A stretch of DNA of 64,000 bases from Streptomyces sp. CB01580 (lineage in GTDB: Bacteria; Actinomycetota; Actinomycetes; Streptomycetales; Streptomycetaceae). Under the pieces are notes generated by a model. That model was not told the DNA's origin and made no database searches. It was given only the letters and a program-made list of their open reading frames with translations. Location: the NCBI RefSeq assembly GCF_001905795.1, contig NZ_LIXJ01000027.1:16198-80197 (forward strand). Reading direction: 5' to 3'. Position 1 is the first letter of the stretch. Each line of letters starts with the position of its first letter. The position numbers and the translations under genes are program-made. Shown one piece after another: positions 16,464 to 23,399 of the stretch.

Positions 16464-17029
16464 GGCTTTACACGATCACCGTGCGCCGTTGGTGGGCCGT
16501 CCTCGTGGCGATCAGTGCTCTCGTCGTGGTCTGCTGGTCGCTCGGGACCACTGAAGTGCCAGTCCCGAGTCTGATCGGCGGCATGACGGGGGCGCGCCTC
16601 GCGTACTTCACTCCGCTCTTCGTCGTCGTAGCCACGTTGTACTGCCTCGAAAGACGGCTCAACCACGTGGAGAGTGCGGCGGTGGTCAAAATCGCCCGCC
16701 TCGACCTCGGCGCCGTACTGCTCGTTGTAGTCCTCACCCATGCCGCCGGGTTGATAGTGGGAATGGACATTGCACGCAATGTAACTCTCCTCCTTTCCTT
16801 GGCCCTTCTCGTCCGGTGGTTCACGAACGAGGCTGCCGCCGCGACCGCAGGACTGATGTGCTTGATCGCCAGTCTTATGCTCGGCCGCACCTACCAACCC
16901 AGTGGCGAGGCGGGCCACGCATGGTGGGCTCTGCCGCTCTATCCGGCCGACAGCTTTGTGGCATGGCTCGCCGCCACTGCTTCCTTGGCCGTCGTTACAG
17001 GTTTGGGTCTGGCAAGACGTTCTCGCTAG
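16460..17029 (+). CDS. Hypothetical membrane protein, third gene of the ABC operon
   Basis: The 189-residue protein is mostly hydrophobic with about six predicted membrane helices (near 10-28, 45-62, 85-102, 108-122, 128-145, 165-185). It overlaps the preceding gene by 4 bases and is followed by a very strong hairpin, so it ends the operon. It may be a second permease subunit of the ABC system. I do not recognise a named family. Confidence 0.7.
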   Translation: MRLYTITVRRWWAVLVAISALVVVCWSLGTTEVPVPSLIGGMTGARLAYFTPLFVVVATLYCLERRLNHVESAAVVKIARLDLGAVLLVVVLTHAAGLIVGMDIARNVTLLLSLALLVRWFTNEAAAATAGLMCLIASLMLGRTYQPSGEAGHAWWALPLYPADSFVAWLAATASLAVVTGLGLARRSR

Positions 17030-17045
17030 GCGAGTGAAGTGCGAA

Positions 17046-17087
17046 ACGCTGAGGGCCACACCGACGTTTCGGTGTGGCCCTCAGCGT
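17046..17087 (+). terminator. Very strong hairpin terminator
   Basis: An 18-base perfect stem (starting ACGCTGAGGGCC, ending GGCCCTCAGCGT) has a 6-base ACGTTT loop. It ends the ABC operon. A second hairpin, GGCTGCCG-TTCTT-CGGCAGCC, follows at 17106-17126. Confidence 0.8.
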
Positions 17088-17167
17088 CGCGGGATGGTCG
17101 GCTTCGGCTGCCGTTCTTCGGCAGCCGACCCCGGAATTCGCGGCCAGCGCACCCATCTCGTGCCGCA

Positions 17168-17260
17168 TCAGGAAACGTTCGCCCTGCTCACGACCTCGCG
17201 AAGGCGTTCGTCGGCGGCGTGCTTGTTCCGCCGGATGATGTAGCGGCGGATCACGCTGTC
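17168..17260 (-). pseudogene. 3' remnant of a transposase (IS630-like)
   Basis: On the minus strand the last 30 codons of a frame read VIRRYIIRRNKHAADERLRE...VSRANVS and stop at 17168-17170. This matches the C-terminal tail I associate with IS630-type transposases of actinomycetes. Everything upstream is missing, and the fragment joins directly to the truncated methyltransferase, so it marks a deletion junction. Confidence 0.45.
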
Positions 17261-17279
17261 CTGGAAGCCGGGGCAGGCG

Positions 17280-17804
17280 GTGCTGGACCTCGGATGCGGG
17301 TCCGGGGGGAACGCGGCTCATCTCGCCACCCTCGGTATGCGGGCGGTGGGGGTTGACCTCTCTTCCGGGCAACTCCGGAAGGCCCGCGACTGGTGGGGCG
17401 ACGCAGGGGGCATGGAACTGCACCAGGGTGACGCCCTTGAGCACCTGGCGGGGACGCGCACGGTCTTCGACGCGGTCTACAGCGTGTTCGGCGCAGCCTG
17501 GTTCTGCGATCCGGGCCTGATGCTTCCGGCCGTCCACGCCGGTCTTCGTCCCGGCGGCGTCTTCGCCGTGTCCCAGCGGCCACCTGTGGAAGGCTGCTAC
17601 GGCTGCCAGGCTTCCTACATCTCACGTGGTCCCGACGAGGATCCCGCGATCGTCAAGCGTTGGGACTACGAACTCGACGTGTGGTCCGCCCTCCTCAAGG
17701 AATACGGGTTCCTCGATGTGACGGCGATGGTTCTTCCGGCCCCCGAGGACGACAAGCGCACGGTGGGCACACTTCTGATCCGAGCCGTCCGTGCCGGTGA
17801 GTGA
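17280..17804 (+). pseudogene. 5'-truncated SAM-dependent methyltransferase
   Basis: From GTG 17280 the frame gives 174 residues beginning at motif I (LDLGCGSGGNAAHLA), followed by VGVDLSSGQL and RPGGVFAVSQ. Similarity to the intact paralogue at 5008 shows that about 45 N-terminal residues are missing. In-frame residues SWKPGQA upstream of the GTG continue the family sequence, but a TAG lies 11 codons further up and no ribosome binding site is visible. The break coincides with the transposase remnant at 17168-17260. It is probably inactive, although a short protein could be made from the GTG. Confidence 0.7.
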
Positions 17805-17911
17805 CCTCGAACCGTCCGGGCATCACGGGTAGTTGAAGTGACGGCAACCAGGCGGTTCGCCGTGGAGGACGGCAGGGCCCCGCCCCGCGAACGGCGTCGT
17901 CTCGCGCCCGT

Positions 17912-17992
17912 GTTCGCGCCGTGGTGTGTGGATCGGGAAACCCTTTCACGGAGGGAGGTGGTGCGGCAGTGTGTGAAGGGTTCGTCACAGTG
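17912..17992. promoter_or_regulatory. Second copy of the conserved XRE-locus upstream block
   Basis: This stretch closely matches 12285-12362, including TTCGCGCCGTG, TTTCACGG and GTGTGAAGGGTTCGTCACA with its TGTGA-N8-TCACA inverted repeat. It lies 26 bases before the small gene at 18018. In the first copy the minus strand leads into an XRE gene; here no XRE gene is found on that side, only the truncated methyltransferase. Confidence 0.5.
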
Positions 17993-18017
17993 AGCAACGA
18001 AAGGTGGGCGACTCCTC

Positions 18018-18254
18018 ATGGACAGCCCGCACCACACGCCCCCGCACGAGGCGGTCGGTTACGACATCGACGCGGACGTCCGCGCCCTGCGCGGGGCCCT
18101 CGCGGCGCACGGCATCACCTTGCCGTCCCTCGGCGTCGATCCGTTGACCCTCGCCGGGGGTGCGGGACAGCCGCAGCTCGTCGCGCTCGGCAACTGCAAC
18201 GCGGCGACCGCGCGTCGGCTGGCCGACGTCCTGCGTGCGACGGCCGCAGCGTGA
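18018..18254 (+). CDS. Small conserved-type protein upstream of the ATP-binding regulator
   Basis: The 78-residue protein has a helical segment (DADVRALRGALAAHGITLPS) and a C-terminal helix (NAATARRLADVLRATAA). There is no signal or membrane segment. It overlaps the following ATP-binding gene by 4 bases (GTGA), so the two are translationally coupled. The ATG is preceded by AAAGGTGG at 11-18 bases. Function is unknown; it may partner the ATPase. Confidence 0.7.
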   Translation: MDSPHHTPPHEAVGYDIDADVRALRGALAAHGITLPSLGVDPLTLAGGAGQPQLVALGNCNAATARRLADVLRATAAA

Positions 18255-18733
18255 CCGCCGAGCCGTTCGAGTCGTTCGAGTCGTTCGAGCCGTTCGCGCT
18301 GGAACTGATCGCCGTGCCGAAGGCCGTACCGCAGGTGCGGCAGATACTGCGCGACTGGTGCGGTCAGGTGGACGCGCTCCATCTGCTGCTCTGCGTCAGC
18401 GAGTTGCTGGCCAATGTGATCGTGCACCTCGGCGAGGGCACGCCGGTCGGTCTTCGCGTCACCGGTACGGACTGCGGTCATGTCCGCGTGGAGCTGAGCG
18501 ATCCGGAGCCGGGGGTGTGGCCCACGCCCCGGGCCGCGGGCATCGAGGACGAGTCGGGGCGGGGGCTCGCGCTCGTCGGGGCGCTGGCGTCGCGGTGGGG
18601 CGTGGAGCAGGGCGTGCGCGGCAAGACGGTGTGGTGCGAGCTGCCCGCGCCCGACGGGTGGGGGCAGCCGGAGGGCGAACCGGCCGCCCCGGGCGGCAGA
18701 ACGGAAGCGGGTGCCGTGCCCGGCGCCGGGTGA
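18251..18733 (+). CDS. ATP-binding (HATPase_c, anti-sigma/RsbW-like) regulator
   Basis: The 160-residue protein has a GHKL ATPase domain: N-box CVSELLANVIVHL, G1-like DPEPGVWP, and G2-like GRGLALVGALASRWGV. Proteins of this type occur in many copies in Streptomyces and are often encoded beside XRE/DUF397 genes, as in abaA-like loci; some bind sigma factors. The N-terminus has a short repeated Glu-x-Phe stretch (EPFESFESFEPF) from a 9-base DNA repeat. The GTG at 18251 was chosen because it overlaps the upstream stop. It converges with the tricorn protease gene; 18734-18944 holds GC-rich direct repeats and no gene. Confidence 0.82.
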   Translation: MTAEPFESFESFEPFALELIAVPKAVPQVRQILRDWCGQVDALHLLLCVSELLANVIVHLGEGTPVGLRVTGTDCGHVRVELSDPEPGVWPTPRAAGIEDESGRGLALVGALASRWGVEQGVRGKTVWCELPAPDGWGQPEGEPAAPGGRTEAGAVPGAG

Positions 18734-18944
18734 CGGCGGGTACGGCACACCCGGGTCGGCGCTGCCGTGTGGTCGGCCGTTGCCGGGTTGTCGGCATCAG
18801 GACATCGCGTGACGGGTCGCTGTGACAGCACGGGAGGCAGATCACGGATCCCGCTGCTCGCGTGCGGGGCGGCGAGGGGCGGCGAGGGGCGGCGTACGGG
18901 CGGGCTGTCGAACGATCGGCGCGGGGCAGGGGGGCGCCGAACGG

Positions 18945-21900
18945 TCAGCGAGGCGGCAGCGGCGGGCGCCGCCGGTCCGGGACCGTGTCGTACGTCGGCG
19001 GGGTCGCCGCCGGATGGGCGGCCAGCAGGTCCAGGGCCACCCGTACCGCGTCGTCCAGCACCGCGTACCGGCCCTCGGCCCAGTCGAGCGGGGTGCGCAG
19101 GGCCTCCACGTCCGGCTCGACGCCGTAGTTCTCGACCGACCAGCCGTACGTGTCGAACCAGGCCGCGTTCATCGGCACCGTGATCACCGTGCCGTCGCCC
19201 AGCCGGTGACGGCCGGTCATGCCGACCACGCCGCCCCACGTCCGCTGGCCCACCACCGGCCCCAGCTTCAGCAGCCGGAACGCGGCGGTGATCATGTCGC
19301 CGTCGGAGGCCGTCGCCTCGTCGGCCAGCGCCACCACCGGGCCGCGCGGGGCGGTGGAGGCGTACGAGACGGGCTGGGCGTCGCGGGTCAGGTCCCAGCC
19401 GAGGATCGTCCGGGTCAGCTTCTCGACCACCAACTCGCTGATGTTGCCGCCCGCGTTGCCGCGTACGTCCACGATCAGCGCCGGACGGGACATCTCCATG
19501 CGCAGGTCCCGGTTGAACTGGGCCCAGCCGGAGCCGCCCATGTCCGGGATGTGCAGGTAGCCGCACTTGCCGCCGCTCAACTCCCTCACGACCTCACGGC
19601 GTTTGGCCACCCAGTCCTGGTAGCGCAGGGGGCGTTCGTCGACCAGTGGGACGACCGCGACGCGGCGGGGGCGGCCCCCGTCGGCCTCCGGCGGCCTGAA
19701 GGTGAGTTCGACGGTGGTGCCGCCCGCCGCCGCCAGCAGCGGGTACGGGCCCGCCACCGGGTCGACCGGGCGGCCGTCGACGTGGGTGAGGACCGCGCCC
19801 GCCCGGATGCCCGTACCGGCCAGTGGGGAACGGGCCTTGGAGTCGGAGGAGTCGCCGGGCAGGATGCGCCGGATCGTCCAGTCGCCGTCCCGGCACACCA
19901 GGTTGGCGCCGAGCAGGCCGATGGCCCGCTGGTAGTGCGGCGGGCCCTCGTTGCGGCGGGACGGTGTCACGTACGCGTGCGAGGTGCCGAGTTCGCCCAG
20001 GACCTCCCGCAGCAGATCCGCGAACTCGTCGGGGGAGGCGACCCGTTCGACCAGCGGACGGTACTGGTCGAGGACCCCGTCCCAGTCGATGCCGGACATC
20101 CCCGGGTCCCAGAAGTACGCGCGGATGATGCGCCCGGCCTCCGCGTACGCCTGCCGCCACTCCGCCGCCGGGTCGACCTCGTGCAGGATGCGGCGCAGGT
20201 CGAGGTAGACGGTGGTGTCGCTGTCGGCGATCTCGGTGGCGGGCACGGCGCGCAGCTCGCCCTCGTCCATGACGACCAGCCGGGTGGCGTCGCCGCTGAC
20301 CGCGAACCAGTCGAGATGGCCGACGAGTTCGGTCTTGCGGGCCCGGGAGATGTTGAAGTGCTCCAGCGTGGGCCGGCCGGACATGTCCGCCGGGTTGGCG
20401 AACGTCTCGCCGAGCGCGCCCGAGATCGGCCAGCGCAGCCAGACCAGCCCGCCGCCGCTCACCGGGCGCAGCCCCGAGTACTTCGACGCGGACACCGGGA
20501 ACGGCGTCACCCGGTTCTCCAGCCCCTCGAACTCGACGCTGACCGTCGACGGTCCCGACAGTTCCTCGCCCGTGGCGGGGGCGGTCGCCTGGACGTCGTC
20601 GACCGGGTCGAGCCCGCCCGCCGCCGGGCGGCCCTCGGGGGAGAGGGCGAAGGGGGAGGGGGTGGCGGAGGAGAGCGGCACCAGGTACGGGCGGCAGCCC
20701 AGCGGGAACGACAGGTCGCCGGTGTGCACGTCGTAGACCGGGTCGAAGCCGCGCCAGGAGAGGAACGCGAGATAGCGGCCGTCGCCCGTGAAGACCGGGT
20801 TCTCGTCCTCGAAGCGGCCGTTGGTGACGTCGACGATCACCGGGGAGCCGGTGCCGAGGATGCGGGCCAGTTTGATCTGCCGCAGCGACCGCCCGATGCC
20901 GGGGTGCGACCAGGTCAGCCAGGCGCCGTCCGGGGAGAACGCCAGGTCGCGGACCGGGCCGTTGACGGAGCGGATCAGCTCGGTCGGTTCGCCGGTGGCC
21001 GTCTCCTCGTCGGTGTCCAGGAGCAGCAGGCGTCCGTCGTGCGTGGCGATCGCCAGGCGTTCGCCGTCCGGGTCGGCGATCAGTTCGTGGACCCGGCCGA
21101 TCCGCCCGGACGCCAGCCGGCGCGGCGGACGGTCGCCGCTGGCGCGCGGCAGGTAGGCGATCTCGATCGCGTCCGCGCCGTCCGCGTCCGTGACATAGGC
21201 GACCTGGCCGCCGCTGCCGAGCATCTCGGGCAGCCGGACCCGGACGCCCGGGGTGTCGGCGATGGTGCGGGCCGGGCCGTCGCGGTGGGTGAGCCAGTAC
21301 AGGCTGCCGCGTACGGCGACGGCGCTGGCCCGGCCCGTCTCGTCGACGGACAGCGAGGCGATGTTGCTGGCGGCCGAGACCTGGTGCGTACGGCGCCCGG
21401 CGCGCGGCCCGCCGAGGCGCACCTCCAGCTTGCGGGGGACGGCGTCCGGCGACGCGAGGTCGTCGACCAGCCATACGTCGCCCGCGCACTGGTACACGAC
21501 CCGTCGGCCGTCGCTGGAGGCGTGCCGGGCGTAGAAGGCGTCGTGGTCGGTGTGGCGGCGCAGGTCGCTGCCGTCGGGGCGGCAGGAGTACAGGTTGCCG
21601 ACGCCCTCGTGGTCGGAGAGGAACGCGATCCGCCCGGCGACGAACATGGGCGAGTCGAGGTGGCCGCCGATGTCCGGGAGCAGCCGCTTGCCGTGCAGCC
21701 AGAGCCGTCCGGTGGCGCCGCCCCGGTACCGCTTCCAGGAGGCCGGTTCGTGCGGCGGCGTGCCGGTCAGGAGCAGGGTGCGGCGCTCGCCGTCGACATC
21801 GGCGACCGTGATGGCGGAGACCGGGCCCCAGGGCAGTTTGCCGCCGGGGCTGCCGTCGGTGGGGAGGGTGTAGGCCCAGGAGAGGTGCGACAGGGGCTGG

Positions 21901-22253
21901 TTGTGCGAGGAGACGGCGAGGATCTGCGCGGTGTCGTCCGGATCCGGGGTCCAGCCGCAGACCTGCGCGTCCGTCGAGCCCCAGTAGGTGAGCCGGCGGG
22001 CCGGGCCGCCCTCGACCGGTACGAGATGGATCTCGGGGTCGAGGCTGCGCCAGGTGGTGTACGCGATGCGGGTCCCGTCGGGGGAGAACCGCGGGTGGCC
22101 GATCCGGGTGCGGTCGACGGTCAGCCGCCAGGCCCGTTCGGGGCGCTGTCCCTCCGGGGCGAGGGGGGCGACCCAGAGGTCGTCCTCGGCCGCGAAGCAG
22201 ATCAGATCGTCGTGGAGGTGCGGGAAACGGAGATACGCGGCGTCGTCACTCAC
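18945..22253 (-). CDS. Tricorn protease homologue, 1102 aa
   Basis: The protein has an N-terminal six- and seven-bladed beta-propeller region (about 1-680), with WD-like repeats such as RFSPDGTRIAYTTW and AFSPDGAWLTWSHP. A helical C1 domain, a PDZ domain (about 790-880; RAGAVLTHVDGRPV) and a C2 serine-protease domain follow. Catalytic candidates are the His in GTSHAYV, the Ser in EATASDGDM, and the Glu in ENYGVEPD. Tricorn degrades peptides released by the proteasome. There is no signal peptide. The GTG at 22253 was chosen from the conserved propeller start; GGAGAG lies too close to it, so the exact start is uncertain. Confidence 0.88.
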   Translation of the reverse strand: MSDDAAYLRFPHLHDDLICFAAEDDLWVAPLAPEGQRPERAWRLTVDRTRIGHPRFSPDGTRIAYTTWRSLDPEIHLVPVEGGPARRLTYWGSTDAQVCGWTPDPDDTAQILAVSSHNQPLSHLSWAYTLPTDGSPGGKLPWGPVSAITVADVDGERRTLLLTGTPPHEPASWKRYRGGATGRLWLHGKRLLPDIGGHLDSPMFVAGRIAFLSDHEGVGNLYSCRPDGSDLRRHTDHDAFYARHASSDGRRVVYQCAGDVWLVDDLASPDAVPRKLEVRLGGPRAGRRTHQVSAASNIASLSVDETGRASAVAVRGSLYWLTHRDGPARTIADTPGVRVRLPEMLGSGGQVAYVTDADGADAIEIAYLPRASGDRPPRRLASGRIGRVHELIADPDGERLAIATHDGRLLLLDTDEETATGEPTELIRSVNGPVRDLAFSPDGAWLTWSHPGIGRSLRQIKLARILGTGSPVIVDVTNGRFEDENPVFTGDGRYLAFLSWRGFDPVYDVHTGDLSFPLGCRPYLVPLSSATPSPFALSPEGRPAAGGLDPVDDVQATAPATGEELSGPSTVSVEFEGLENRVTPFPVSASKYSGLRPVSGGGLVWLRWPISGALGETFANPADMSGRPTLEHFNISRARKTELVGHLDWFAVSGDATRLVVMDEGELRAVPATEIADSDTTVYLDLRRILHEVDPAAEWRQAYAEAGRIIRAYFWDPGMSGIDWDGVLDQYRPLVERVASPDEFADLLREVLGELGTSHAYVTPSRRNEGPPHYQRAIGLLGANLVCRDGDWTIRRILPGDSSDSKARSPLAGTGIRAGAVLTHVDGRPVDPVAGPYPLLAAAGGTTVELTFRPPEADGGRPRRVAVVPLVDERPLRYQDWVAKRREVVRELSGGKCGYLHIPDMGGSGWAQFNRDLRMEMSRPALIVDVRGNAGGNISELVVEKLTRTILGWDLTRDAQPVSYASTAPRGPVVALADEATASDGDMITAAFRLLKLGPVVGQRTWGGVVGMTGRHRLGDGTVITVPMNAAWFDTYGWSVENYGVEPDVEALRTPLDWAEGRYAVLDDAVRVALDLLAAHPAATPPTYDTVPDRRRPPLPPR

Positions 22254-22309
22254 CTCTCCATGCTTTCCGCGCGGAAGGGGCCCGGCAACTCGTGATCCCG
22301 GGGGATGCC

Positions 22310-22437
22310 GGGCGGCCATGGTGCGGTGGCCATGGTGCGACGGCCGTGGTGCGGTGGCCGGCGTGCGGCCTTGTGGCGCGGCGGCTGCGGTTCGGTGGCC
22401 GGGGCGCGACGGCCGTGGTGCGGTCTGTGGTGCGGAA
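22310..22437. repeat. Imperfect tandem repeats between tricorn and tetR genes
   Basis: Units related to GGCCATGGTGCGGT / GGCCGTGGTGCGGT occur about six times with variations. The stretch is non-coding and separates the divergent promoters. Confidence 0.6.
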
Positions 22438-22442
22438 CACAA

Positions 22443-22502
22443 GCGAAACGGTGTGGTTTCGCTCGGCGGGCGCGCTAGCGTATGTGTACGAAACAGTTTC
22501 GT
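22443..22502. promoter_or_regulatory. Two palindromic operators upstream of tetR
   Basis: GCGAAAC-N6-GTTTCGC lies at 22443-22462 and ACGAAAC-A-GTTTCGT at 22488-22502. Both are perfect inverted repeats sharing the half-site CGAAAC. They lie 54-113 bases before the TetR start, as expected for autoregulation by a TetR-type repressor. Confidence 0.7.
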
Positions 22503-22555
22503 TCGATTGTCTGCCGCTCGAACCGCGGGGCAATGGGAAACGGGAGGTCGGTACC

Positions 22556-23128
22556 GTGGCGCGCACCCGGCTCACACCTGAGCGTGAGAGCGAGTTGTAC
22601 ACCGCCGTGCTGGACCTGCTCCGCGAGGTCGGCTACGACGCCCTGACCATGGACGCCGTCGCCGCCCGTACCCGGTCCAGCAAGGCCACCCTCTACCGCC
22701 AGTGGGGGAGCAAGCCCCAGCTGGTCGTCAGGGCCCTGCGGCACGACAAGCCGGTGGCCCTCGCCGGGGCCGACACCGGTTCGCTGCGCGGCGACTTCCA
22801 TGCCGCGCTGGACCTCGTCGACACCTGTCAGATGGAGAAGGACTCCGCGCTGATGCGGGGTCTGGCCCATGCCGCCCACGGCAATCCCGACCTGCTCCAG
22901 GCCATGCGCGAGCTGCTGATCGATCCGGAGATGACCGGCCTGGAAACGATGCTGCGCAGAGCCGTGGACCGGGGCGAGGTGCGTGCGGACCACCCGGCGT
23001 TGAAGTACGTGCCGCACATGCTGATCGGTGCCTACACGACCCGGTGGCTGGTCGAGGACCGTGCCGTCGACCGCGCGTACGTCATCGACTACGTCGACTC
23101 CGTGATCCTTCCGGCCCTCGGAGTCTGA
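22556..23128 (+). CDS. TetR-family transcriptional regulator
   Basis: The 190-residue protein has an N-terminal TetR helix-turn-helix (about residues 10-56: TMDAVAARTRSSKATLYRQWGSK) and a TetR_C_16-like ligand domain. The GTG at 22556 has GGGAGG 8 bases upstream; the frame is open further up but runs through repeats. The following gene encodes an MMPL exporter in the same direction, and two palindromes lie upstream. It is therefore likely to repress itself and the exporter, releasing when it binds an exported compound. Confidence 0.88.
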   Translation: MARTRLTPERESELYTAVLDLLREVGYDALTMDAVAARTRSSKATLYRQWGSKPQLVVRALRHDKPVALAGADTGSLRGDFHAALDLVDTCQMEKDSALMRGLAHAAHGNPDLLQAMRELLIDPEMTGLETMLRRAVDRGEVRADHPALKYVPHMLIGAYTTRWLVEDRAVDRAYVIDYVDSVILPALGV

Positions 23129-23172
23129 CCGTCCCGTCCGTCCCGTCCGTCCCGTCCGTCCTGTCCGTCCGA
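23129..23172. repeat. Short tandem repeat directly after the tetR stop
   Basis: The unit CCGTCCCGT / GTCCGTCCC is repeated about four times. The rest of the 271-base gap to the MMPL gene is C/T-rich and shows no gene. Confidence 0.6.
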
Positions 23173-23399
23173 TCCATCCACCACCCCCGCCTCTCCCGCA
23201 TTCCCTCGTTCCGCCCGCTTCCCCCTGCGTATCCGTACGGTCGCGTCCCCCTCGTACTCGTACGACCGCACCCTTCCCTTCCCTCCGCAGCACCGAGTCT
23301 CTCCGTAGCACCGAGCCCCACCTGACACGCCGCTCTCGTCGTCGGGCTGGTCCCCCATGCCCATTCCCACCCATACGACCTGACCGGGAGTACGCCCTC

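Noticed and set aside
18822..22295. A 1157-codon plus-strand open frame
   Set aside because: It is the antisense shadow of the tricorn protease gene; Val/Arg/Gly-rich with no domains or ribosome binding site.
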